A stretch of DNA of 64,000 nucleotides from Flabesymbios commensalis (Eukaryota > Annelida > Polychaeta > Terebellida > Flabelligeridae), in assembly GCA_964017125.1 (NCBI GenBank), contig OZ024914.1, positions 26,951,073 through 27,015,072 of the forward strand. The letters are read 5' to 3'. The notes beneath the pieces were generated by a model that saw nothing but the letters and a program-made list of their open reading frames with translations, was not told where the DNA came from and searched no databases. A program made the position numbers and the translations under genes. Below are positions 54,900 through 64,000 of this stretch, piece by piece. How positions within the stretch are numbered: the stretch's first letter is position 1; each line of letters starts with the position of its first letter.

Positions 54900-56760
54900 A
54901 AAGGATAAGATGTTACGTGATAGACTCGTTTTTGAATGTGCAGAAGATACACTTATAGAGAATGTTTTCGGGCTGACAATCTAACTATAGACAAAGCAGT
55001 GAAGATATGCGTGGCTCATGAGGCATCAAGAAAACAGATGCAAGTATATAAGGAAGACAAGACACAAGAAGTACACGCTGTACATAAAAAGATATCTGAA
55101 AGAAAATGGACAGATGAAGGGAAAGGTGCTAATAAATGGAAAGAATGTCACTTCTGTGGGAAAAATCATCAATGGGGAGGAGATCGGTGTCCAGCATATG
55201 GAAAGAAATGCAGTAAATCTGAAGAATTTAATCATTTCGGAGTCAAATGCAAAACAGTGACTGAGAGATATAGTAAGAATAAGAAAAGAAACTCAAGAGT
55301 ACAAGGTATAGAAGAACAAGAAACTGGGAGTGAAGAATAATATGTGTTACAAGTTTCAGAAAAAAAGAACGCTAAACTTGTATCGGCAAATATGGAAACT
55401 TAGCCAGCAAAGCATAAAGTTTCCTTCCAAATAGACTCTGGCTCAACTGTTAATCTCATTCCTAGAAATTTGCTACCTAAGCATGCAAAAATAACTGAAG
55501 AAACCACTAAACTACAAATGTGGAATTCCTCATCGATTCAATCAATAGGAAAAACACGGCTTACAGTTCGTAATTGTTCTAACAACAAAAAATACAATGA
55601 GTCTACAATCGTCAATGAAGACTTACAGCCAATATTATGCAAAAGAACATGTGAGCAGATGAACTTGATCACTGTGAACTATGAAAATATTCAGGCCATA
55701 AACGAGGAAAAACTACTAGAACAATATAATGACATATTTAAAAAAGAAGTGGGAAGTTTGCCTGAAAAAGTTAATTTGACAGTAGACGATACAATTAATC
55801 CAGTAGCAATCCCATCATGCAGAGGTCCAATAAGTATGAAAAAGAAAGTCATTGCGAAGCTGAAAGACCTGAAAAAACAAAATGTTATAGCCAAAGTTGA
55901 CGAGCCTACCGAATGGTGTAGCCGTATGGTAGCAACAATTAAGAAAAATGATGACATCAGAATATGCATTGACCCTCAAGTTCTCAATACAGCTTTAAAA
56001 AGAGAGCACCACCCATTACCAATCTTAGATGATATTCTACCAAATCTACCGAAAGCAAGAATTTTCTCGAAATTCGATCTGTCCAATGGCTACTGGCATT
56101 GCATACTTGACGAAGAGTCCAGTAAATTAACAACATTCCAGACACCAGTCGGACGCTACATATGGCTCAGATTACCATTTGGACTGGCAGTCTCAAGTGA
56201 AATTTTTCAGAAGAGATTAATAACAGCCTTAGAGTTTAGAAAATGTAGCATGCGTAGCAGATGGCCTAATCGTATTCGGAGCTGGTGACAATGATAAATC
56301 AGCCAGAAAAAAACATGACGAAAATCTCGAGAAGCTGTTTCAACGATGCCGCCAACATAATATTAGATTAAGCAAGAGAAAAGCAGAATTGAGACGTACG
56401 AGCATTGCATTCATGGGAAACGTTATGACGAAAGGAGGCCTGAAAACTGATCCCCTAAAAATAGAATCAATACTAAAATTGAATCCTCCAGAAAATGTTA
56501 CAGAAATCCTACTGTTTGCTGGAATGGTCGGCTACTTGCAATTGTGTTCGCGTTGAAGAAATTTCATCAGTATACATTCGGCAGGCACACAATCGCTCTG
56601 TCGGATCATAAACCTTTAAAAGCTATCATTAAAAAAACATTATATCAAGCACCAAAGAGGATCCAGAGTATGCTACTAGCTATACAAAACTACAATATAA
56701 CACTTGAATACTTACCCGGAAAGGAGATGCATATAGCAGATCATCTATCAAGATGACACC
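54900..56760 (+). mobile_element. Ty3/Gypsy fossil 1 (gag-NC, protease, RT, RNase H parts)
   Basis: Gypsy-family retrotransposon remains in the plus orientation. Recognisable parts in order: a nucleocapsid zinc-knuckle region (ECHFCGKNHQWGGDRCPAYG), a retropepsin active-site region (FQIDSGSTVNLIPRNLLP), reverse transcriptase (FSKFDLSNGYWHCIL, RLPFGLAVSSEIFQ), and RNase H (ALSDHKPLKAIIKKTL, LEYLPGKEMHIADHLSR). Integrase and both LTRs are not seen. The copy is broken in several places and not capable of movement; it reads as moderately old. It ends at a half copy of MITE family B. Confidence 0.85.
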
Positions 56761-56775
56761 AGATTTTCAAAGAGG

Positions 56776-56993
56776 TGAAATTCCTGATTTCTAATTATTG
56801 AAAACCATGTCAAAAATAGGAAATGCGGGAATTTCGTCTCTATATCTAGCCTAACTGGTGAATGCGTAGCACAACAATTATAAAAATTTGCAGTTCTAGT
56901 CTATGTACATGTTTACATCATATGGTCATATAAGGAACCCGAAAAAAAATCACCGATTTGTTGATGATTTTAGCCTGGGCCAGTCCACTTAAA
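56776..56993. mobile_element. MITE family B, half copy
   Basis: 'gggaatttcgtctctatatc', 'tagcctaactggtgaatgcg', 'acatcatatggtcatataag', 'gatgattttagcctgggcca' match the right half of 60981-61372. It separates the two Gypsy fossils. Confidence 0.72.
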
Positions 56994-57149
56994 TATTACA
57001 CATTAATTTTATTTTTATATTTGGTGCTATTTTATTAAACTGAATGAATCATTCTAACATTATCAAACAGCGGAGGATGTTACAAGAATGTAGCTCATGT
57101 ACTTTGATAGCGTCTCTCGCTCTAGACTAAAGATGATGAAGCTCAAGTC

Positions 57150-58385
57150 AACACCCTAATATAGTCCATGGAAGACGAAGCTGATGATATTCTCACTTCT
57201 TTAGACGTGTCAGCAGCTGATAAAAAGAAATATAAAACTGTGCTTGCGAAGTTAGATAAATATTTTATTCAAAGAAGAAATGTAATTTTCAAAAGTTTAA
57301 CCAGCGTCAACAAATGGAAGCTGAAACTGTAGATAATTTTATCACAGACTTGTATAATCTAGCTGAATACTGTGAATACGGAGCTCTACGGGATGGAATG
57401 ATCCGCCATAGACTAGTAGTAGGTCTCAGAGATTTAAATTTATCAGAGAAACTTCAGCTAGATGCTGATTTAACCTTTGAAAAAGCTGTTAATGCTTCAC
57501 GTCAGAGTGAGACCGTTAGAAAACAGCAGGATGTTGTTCGACCAAAACAAAATACAGCTAATAAGCATACTTCAGTAGATGCTGTGTATAAGAAACATTA
57601 CAGACCTAAAAAGCCAGAGTCTAATTCTAAATTCATAAAAGTCAGACTACGTGTTATAGGTGTGGCAACAAGTCCCATAGTAAAGAACAATGTCCAGCGA
57701 CAAATGCTAAATGTCATAAGTGCTCAAATTGTCTCCATACAGCTGGAGAAATTAAGATAGACATCGATGCCGATGTGACTGTTATACCGGAGACTGTCTA
57801 CAGGAACAACAAATATCCTAAGTTAAGTGTTCCTGAGAAGAAATGTTATGGTCCCAGCCATAACTTACTACAGGTAGAAGGGAAATTTTAATCAGTGATG
57901 GAATATAATGACAGCAAAATAAATGAAACAATTTATTTTGTTAAAAACCTCGAAATGCCATTTGTAGGTCGCGATGCTATCACAAAGTTGAATATAATTA
58001 AAAGAGTTTTCAATGTCGAAAGCAATAAAAATCCACTAACTTTAGAAAAATTAAAAGACGAACATCGAGAACTATTTACAGGCTCAGGAGAGCTACAAGG
58101 GACATATTCAATTAAACTCAAGCCTGAATGTGAACCGTTTTCTATTTCAACTGAGCTAGAGTATGATCGATCGATGGCATCATGTGTTTTTCTCGACTAA
58201 AACTTTTATTAACTGCGTAAGATCTACAAATATTCTTACTGAGTCATTATGTTTAGGAACGACCACCATTTCTGCACACCAATCAGTTGGTTCTTTAATT
58301 TTCTTGATCACACCTATTTCCTCGCAGTTAAAGATGAAATAGACCGTATGGAAAAAATACGTGTGATCAAGAAATTAATTTCTAA
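57150..58385 (+). mobile_element. Ty3/Gypsy fossil 2 (gag and N-terminal pol), rearranged
   Basis: A different Gypsy copy from fossil 1. Parts visible: a gag capsid-like region (ETVDNFITDLYNLAEYCEYG, GLRDLNLSEKLQLDADLTFE), protease neighbourhood and the start of pol (LTLEKLKDEHRELFTGSGEL), all on the plus strand, then from about 58195 a short RT-derived piece in the opposite orientation, so the end is inverted relative to the rest. No LTRs. Broken in several places; old, rearranged fossil. Confidence 0.78.
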
Positions 58386-58442
58386 ATTAGTTAACGAGTT
58401 GCTGCTGTCATAATTATTATATTTCGATTCTGTGTTACGATC

Positions 58443-58709
58443 AAAATAAACACAGCGCGGCTATTTAAAAAGCTGGGAGCATGGTCATGGGTGAGCTATG
58501 ATAGCGAAAACAATGTTATGTTTTGTACAAAATGCCGAGAACACAAAACATTTGGTATTCGAGGCAAGAATGCATTCATCACTGGAAGTGACACTTCCCG
58601 ACCAGATTCCCTCAGAGCTCACGATGTCAGCGAGGCTCACAATAAAGCGACAGGAAATCAAATTGCAAGTAAAGCTGAGCCAGGCACTGCTCAAGCGCAT
58701 CGGGCCATA
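58443..58709 (+). pseudogene. ZNF862-like N-terminal zinc-finger exon, first part
   Basis: Open frame RLFKKLGAWSWVSYDSENNV, MFCTKCREHKTFGIRGKNAF, ITGSDTSRPDSLRAHDVSEA, HNKATGNQIASKAEPGTAQA, HRAI. CxxC...H...H is the TTF/BED-type zinc finger at the start of ZNF862/KIAA1586-like proteins, which derive from hAT transposases (family knowledge). At 58710 the frame is broken by a small DNA element; the sequence resumes in frame-compatible form at 58966. No start Met is identified, so the exon may be internal. Confidence 0.65.
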
Positions 58710-58966
58710 CAGGGGCGGATCTAGCTTTTCAGTGAGGGGGAGGGGGGGGGGGGGGAGTATTCAAAATTTGACAAAAAACAAAATTACTGTAAAGGGGTCG
58801 AACGTCCCGCCCGGAGAAATTTTTGATTTCCAAAGGTTTTCTCATGCAATCTAAGGCATACTGGGACCTTTTTCTCACTCAGTATATCATCAAATCATAA
58901 GGGAACCCCTAAATAAGGTGATTTGTTTCTGAGAGGGGGGGTTAAACCCCCCCCCCCCCGCCACTG
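58710..58966. mobile_element. hAT-type MITE inserted in the ZNF862-like exon
   Basis: Ends CAGGGGCGGATCTAGC and (reverse complement) CAGTGGCGGGGGG; G-run and C-run blocks inside each end. The sequence GCCATAC occurs at 58704-58710 and 58966-58972, the target duplication. Removing it restores the host reading ..AHRAIHALNKATLKKL, which shows the insertion came after the ZNF862-like gene settled. Confidence 0.78.
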
Positions 58967-59018
58967 CCATACATGCTCTCAACAAGGCTACATTGAAAAA
59001 GCTACGAATTGTATACAG
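58966..59018 (+). pseudogene. ZNF862-like exon, continuation and donor site
   Basis: IHALNKATLKKLRIVYR, followed by a donor-like atacag|gtaact at 59019. This matches the 'ALNKMN..' segment that follows the zinc finger in ZNF862-like proteins (memory). Confidence 0.55.
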
Positions 59019-59059
59019 GTAACTTACAATTAATAGATAAAATATTTATAATACAGTCT

Positions 59060-60720
59060 TCATATAAAAAAATAGATGATTTAGATTCTAAATAATTGGG
59101 CGAATTAGCCTAGGCCACATTTTGAATATATTTAAAAATGCTAATTGCTATGGTAGCTGGCTAGTAGATTTATTTTATATTTATATTATATTTATTTTCT
59201 ATTATATAATAAAAGATAGATTTGTTATTTCGTTAACAGGACTTGTCATGCTATTGCGAAGCAGAGACGTCACTTCAGTGACTACGTATGGCAATGCACA
59301 TTAGACGCACAACAAGGGTTCGATGTTGGCACCACATATCACAACAAGTATGATAGGTGATGCAAGGCATCACATGGTAATAGTCGCGCCCAAAATATCT
59401 TTTAAGTGCTGAAGGATTTTTTTAAGAGGCGATATTGTTTATTGAAGAAATATTTCAAGTGAAATTCAAGTTATAATGTCGAGTTCTGAGCAGTTAATAT
59501 AAAAGGAAAAAATGATGATAAGTTTAGTCCGTTAATGTGTTGGAAGAAAAATTATCAAATTGATTGTACTGTTCAAAAAATGCAGAACACAATTCCCAAT
59601 CTAATTTTGTTAGTAAGCGACTACTGTTGAGACGAATACAAAAAAGGTGTAATATAAAATAGCTTGGAATGTGCACGAGTGACCTCATATAATTTCGGGA
59701 ACGGACATGAAGGGGTCGAAAACGAGTGGGACAAGTCATAGAGTTTGAGCTATCTGTCAGTAATTGTGTCAATACTTATCCATTCCAAGTTTGTGTAATT
59801 ATGATACGACTTGGAGAGCGGATGACTATTATCAAATTGAGAAAAAATATTATGTTTCGTGGTTTACAAAGATGGTATGGATGCGACAGATTTACATAGG
59901 GGGTATACTTTTTTGACCGAAGACACAATATTACCGAAAATATTTTTTTATCTGCTGTTAATATATAGATATATTGAGGTATCTAATTATGACAAATTAT
60001 ACATGATTATGCACTTGCTAATTATTTGAAAAAATGAAAATTATCGACAAAATTCAAAATGCTATAAATTTTTTGTTTTGTACAGCTTTGTTACTCCTGG
60101 ATCACATTTTTTTCTACGGTCATTTCTTAAAATTCAAGTACTTTTTATCCAGAAAAATGACCAAATTATACATGTATATAATTGGGTAGATTACATATCA
60201 CTACTGCATAGTTAGTATAGTTTTTTCATTAAGGTTGTGGTATGCCTCTTAGTTTCTACAAGATGCAATGAGGATCTTAAAAACTAATGCGGATATATTT
60301 AAAAAATATCTAGGAAGACTGTATTTTTCATTTCTATGATTTTTAGAAGAAAAGTAAAATTCAATGACTTTTGTAGGTTTCCCATGAGCATACGAACACT
60401 ATATGTAGGCCCTATCCAATCACATAGCAGTGAATAAATGACATAAAATATTGGAAAATCATTAATCACAATTTTTGTAAAAAAAATCAATTTAGCTTAG
60501 ATTTGAACGGCAGATGATTTTGGATCAATTATACCTACTACAGGATTTGAAAGTATTTTGAAGACTTTTGGGGCAAAAATTTAAGGGTGGAAAAGAAGAG
60601 GCGGGAGCAAAAAGAATGTATGAAAAGAATGTTGTTGCATTGTATAGGTTAGCTGGAATGAATGGAAATATTGTCAGTATAGAAATAAAAACAGATTTTA
60701 TATGGTAAAAATATTTATTC
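59060..60720. other. AT-rich, no supported gene
   Basis: No ORF with recognisable features; short frames are dominated by Phe, Ile, Lys and Asn. Confidence 0.5.
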
Positions 60721-60726
60721 AATAAA

Positions 60727-61570
60727 TAATAGTGAAATAAAATATAAGTTACATATAAAAATATTTATTTCACTAACTACCTACTTTAAGGTTTGAAACA
60801 AAATGTATTTATAAAAATGACAAAAAAAAATACTTTTTTTTCAAAGCTGAAAAGCAATATCTGCTTACTTGTAAAATAATCAGATACTGCCTTTTCGCTT
60901 TGCATGGTAGAAATGTAATGTTAATGCAGGGGTGAGAACTAAGAACGAAAGAAACAAAAGTGCAACCATGGCTAATTTATTTAAAGGGACTGGCTCAGGC
61001 TAAAATCATAAAAAAATCGGTGATTTTATTTTGGCTTATTAATATGACCATATGCTGTAAACAGGTCCATAGACTAGAACTGCAAAAGTGTTTACTAGAA
61101 CTGTAAAAGTGTTTTGTTTATTTTTTGTGCTGCGCATTTACCAGTTAGGCTAGATATAGAGACGAAATTCCCGTATTTCTTATTTTTGATGTGGTTGTCC
61201 AAAATAAGAAATCTGGAATTTCGTCTCTATATCTAGCCTAACTGGTAAATGCGCAGCACAAAAATAAAAAAACTTTTGCAGTTCTAGTATATGGACAAGT
61301 TTAAATCATATTATTAAGCCAAACTAAAATCACCGATTTTTCTATGATTTTAGTCTGAACCAGTCCCTTTAATATAAAATAGTGAAATAAAATGTAAGGT
61401 ACATATAATTTATTTCACCAACTATCTAAGCTAAAAGGCAGTATCTGCTTACTTGTAAAATAATCAGATACTGCCTTTTGGCTTTGCATGGCAGAAATGT
61501 AAGCTTTACTTAAGAGTGAGAACTAAGAATGAAAGAAACAAAAGTGCAAATATGGCAAAGTATTTGGATT
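60727..61570. repeat. direct duplication (60727-60980 and 61373-61570) split by a MITE
   Basis: Both copies carry 'aatagtgaaataaaat', 'tatttcac.aactac/atct', 'atctgcttacttgtaaaata', 'atcagatactgcctttt', 'ctttgcatggtagaaatgta'/'ctttgcatggcagaaatgta' and 'gtgagaactaagaa'. The full MITE of family B lies exactly between them. In the right copy 'aaaaggcagtatctg' (about 61432-61446) and 'cagatactgcctttt' (about 61466-61480) make a perfect 15-base-pair stem; the left copy has lost part of it. Confidence 0.82.
60981..61372. mobile_element. MITE family B, complete palindromic copy
   Basis: Left TTAAAGGGACTGGCTCAGGC and right (reverse complement) TTAAAGGGACTGGTTCAGAC. Arms extend about 190 bases, including 'gcgcatttaccagttaggct' and 'tagcctaactggtaaatgcg' near the centre. 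Half copies at 31576-31756 and 56776-56993. Non-coding. Confidence 0.85.
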
Positions 61571-61939
61571 GTCTAAGTAATTAAGTGACGATATTGTATA
61601 TGGCTGGCATATGGTGACAAAATTATGAAACGAGAAACAAATAACAAGTTTTAAAAAATTATGAGTTAGATATCAATCAATAACAACAAAAACCATACTC
61701 ACTATTTAACTAAATAACGCATTTGATGCTTGATACCAACAAAAAATTAAAAAACTTAAAATAAATAAAGAGCTAAATAATGACAAGTTAGATACAAAAC
61801 TACAATAACAAAAAATGACCATAATATGAGTGGGATGGAAAGGTTTTAAATATTGACGAAGATGTTTCAGAGCAATCGACATTTATCGGAAGGCCTTAGC
61901 AGTCTGGGCCGCCTAAAGGCCAGACTATCTATAGACCGT

Positions 61940-63270
61940 ATGTAGTCACATAGGGCCTAGCCCAAGACTTCCCTGGTCAGAGTGAACTGCCTATTTTAGC
62001 GGTTAATTAGGCTTTCAGGAAGCTTTTTAGCAGGATTAGAGCTTTCCTAAGCTTTTTCTAAGCTTTTATTTTTATTAAGCTTTGCTCATATTCACCAAAC
62101 TGATAAAAACTGCTTCAAATGCTTTTAAAAAGCTCAAGACTATTCATGCTTAGCAGTTTGTTAAGCTTTCAAAGGCTTTTAATGCCAGTTTATTTTTCTT
62201 GGGCATTTATCAACAGTTCAAGTGAAAGCCTAAGCTAAACCTTAGTCATTCCTTAACAGTTTAAGTGAAAGCCTAAACTAAACTGCGTAAAAAAGCTCAA
62301 AAATGCTTTTAAAAAGCCTAATATCACACCACTTATGGTCACTATGACAACACTGTTGGCAGCAAACAGTGCCATGATCTCACGATCCCTAAGTCAGATT
62401 TGAATTGCAGACAAGTTCTTGATTGTTATTTGATAAGTTGATGTAATTTATTTGGCTATGTTTTTATGTAGTAAGCTGTTTTATGTGCTCTAGCACTTAA
62501 TGAGATACAAAAACGTATTGGAAGAAGCATTTAGTTCTATGTATAGATGGGATTTATATGTGAATTCAGCATGCTGTTGTAAAACACAGACATACAGGCA
62601 GACAGACTCACAGTCACATGCACTCACAGAGTCACAGTCACAAGAGTGGACAGACACTGTAGTGTAGGCATATATATGTAATCAGTCACTATGCAGTGAG
62701 TCACATTGGAGCCCCACTTGCATGACTTGTGTCAAGTTGTGACTAGATCAACAGTTCAACTTCCCCAGTGAACACCTTTTCTACATAATTATTTAAAACT
62801 ATAGTGCATATGTACCCGGTAGTGTAATATTATTGGCCATTCAACATTCAAAATATTGAGCATCCCTTGGGCATTCTAAGGCTTTGTTTGAAAGCTCTAG
62901 ATATGAATATTCATATAAATTGAGCTTTTTTTAGCCATTCTTAGTCTTTTTAAACGGCTAGCAGCCTATTTTAAGCTTCCCTTGGGCTTTGCTGAGCTTT
63001 ATGCAAACTGTTTAATCCTTTCCTTAAGCTTTCCTTAAGCTTTGCTAGGCTTTATGCAAACTGCTTACCTCATAAATATTTCGTCCAAATTAAGTTCTAT
63101 TAATGGCTTATTCAAGCCTAAGAGAAAGCTCTAATCAAGCTTTAAAAATGCTTAGTAGGCCAAATCCATAACATAGCAAAAAGCCTAAGCTAAGCTTTAC
63201 AAAAGCTTTGTGGAAAGCTTATGAAATGCCTAACTACAGAGCTTTCATTATGACCAGGGTTGGGCCTACA
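61940..63270. repeat. AAGCTT-dense block in two halves
   Basis: 61990-62320 and 62870-63250 contain many copies of TAAGCTTT / AAAGCTTA and TTTTAAAAAGC-like words: at least five AAGCTT sites in the first and seven in the second, against well under one expected. The ~550 bases between lack them. Outer edges 'gggcctagcccaag..ccctggtcagag' at 61950-61985 and the reverse complement of 'cattatgaccagggttgggc' at 63247-63266 share CCCTGGTCA and GGCC..CCA words, suggesting degenerate terminal inverted repeats. Fits a DNA transposon with subterminal transposase-binding repeats (inference). Confidence 0.5.
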
Positions 63271-63369
63271 GGATTTTTTATATTTTCAAATTTTAGTCCC
63301 ACATCAGGATTTAAAAATCCTATAGCTACAGTCCTTATACGAGGTTTTAAACAATTAATATAGCCACTA

Positions 63370-63575
63370 AAGAAATAATTCAGCAACTACTATGATTGTT
63401 AAGGCCCAACTGCACTTAAAATTTCCTTAGTTCACTAGCGATTTTAAGTGCATGCACCTTAAACGCAAATTATTTCAGCAACTAGGCCTACTATGCTTGT
63501 TAAGGCCCAACTGCACTTAAAATTCCCCTAGTTCACTAGCCATTTTAAGTGCATCCACCTGAAACGCAAATTTTA
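63370..63575. repeat. ~102-base tandem repeat, two units with internal hairpin
   Basis: 'gttaaggcccaactgcactt' at 63400 and 63502. Each unit contains 'gcacttaaaat' facing 'attttaagtgc' across 'agttcactag', plus 'cacct.aaacgcaaatt'. Confidence 0.9.
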
Positions 63576-63779
63576 AGGGCACTTAAAAATAAAAAATGCA
63601 CCTACTCGGTTTAAATGCACTATTTTTTTAGTGCACTTAAGCACCTGAAAACAGCTTTGACAGCTGGTCCTGTAGATAGGCTTAATATCACTAATATTAA
63701 GGTCCGAGTTGGCTGAGGGGCGAGTTGACACTGATCCCACGTATTTACGTCTCAGGCTGTCAGTATCACTTTCGGGAAT

Positions 63780-64000
63780 GACCCTGTGGTTTGTGACTGT
63801 CACTGTAGTCTAAAAATCTAAACTGTGACTAACTACTACTCCTATTCTGAATTACCCACACGGTGTGAGCGTGCCCCAGTATTCGAACATGCCCTGTTCT
63901 CCCCTACTAGTAGGCCTACTCGTAGCCTTGCCGTATTTAATTACCTGTGGTTTGTGACTGTACACTAAAAATCTAAACTGCGACTAACTACTACTCCTAT
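63780..64000. repeat. ~155-base direct repeat at the window edge
   Basis: 'cctgtggtttgtgactgt' followed by 'ctaaaaatctaaactg' and 'gactaactactactcctat' occurs at 63783-63845 and again at 63945-64000. The second unit is cut by the end of the window, so the array may continue. Confidence 0.85.

Noticed and set aside
58498-58854. 118-residue plus-strand ORF in the second frame of the ZNF862-like exon
   Set aside because: Off-frame shadow of the zinc-finger frame that runs into the G-runs of the inserted MITE.

Overview
The window looks like non-coding, repeat-rich DNA from an animal nuclear genome, most likely a marine invertebrate deuterostome (inference). It is AT-rich, has GT-AG introns, carries CR1/Jockey-type LINEs, a tRNA-headed SINE, Gypsy fossils and many MITEs, and is sprinkled with short 'taggccta'-type motifs of the kind I associate with echinoderm, hemichordate and lancelet DNA. 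There are no operons and almost no long ORFs.

Host coding sequence is sparse. The clearest is a pair of exons on the minus strand (35508-35625, then 34952-35062) of the mitochondrial inner membrane peptidase subunit 1 gene, IMMP1L; both splice sites of each exon and the reading phase agree. A cysteine-rich, EB-module-like terminal exon on the plus strand (30019-30381) follows a good acceptor site. Two further candidate exons (50.6-51.7 kb) are weak. Two pieces related to ZNF862/hAT-type proteins lie at 53.4 and 58.4 kb, the second split by a small inserted DNA element. A degraded plus-strand gene of a transposase-like family (37.9-42.5 kb; I recall the family as DUF7869, unverified) is split by a 2.4-kb element whose core is a ~145-bp tandem array.

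Layout: 0-2.3 kb, diverged repeats; 2.3-4.2 kb, LINE with intact endonuclease but cut short inside RT; 4.9-6.05 kb, ~387-bp tandem array with a fixed right flank that recurs at 47.2-49.4 kb; 6.3 kb, nearly perfect snapback element with 8-bp target duplication; 6.4-8.5 kb, 2-kb DNA element with a nested MITE; 11.9-13.05 kb, second copy of the same LINE interrupted by a SINE; 19-20.6 kb, long inverted repeat; 21.2-22.2 kb, LINE 3' end; 24.03-29.02 kb, LTR-flanked element without gag-pol; 29.6-32.1 kb, MITEs around the cysteine-rich exon; 33-37 kb, IMMP1L exons among a pile-up of LINE/SINE tails sharing a 3' hairpin; 37.9-42.6 kb, the split transposase-like gene; 43-50.5 kb, MITEs, inverted repeats and the second array; 52-54.3 kb, one repeat family in several copies; 54.9-58.4 kb, two broken Gypsy fossils; 58.4-59.0 kb, ZNF862-like exon; 60.7-64 kb, nested MITE, an AAGCTT-dense block and terminal tandem repeats.

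The leading candidates for something not well described are: the non-autonomous LTR element; the array-bearing element with a constant right end; the 145-bp array element inside the transposase-like gene; the shared 3' hairpin of many minus-strand retroelement tails; and the AAGCTT-dense block. All identifications come from reading the sequence and memory of protein families; no database search was run.
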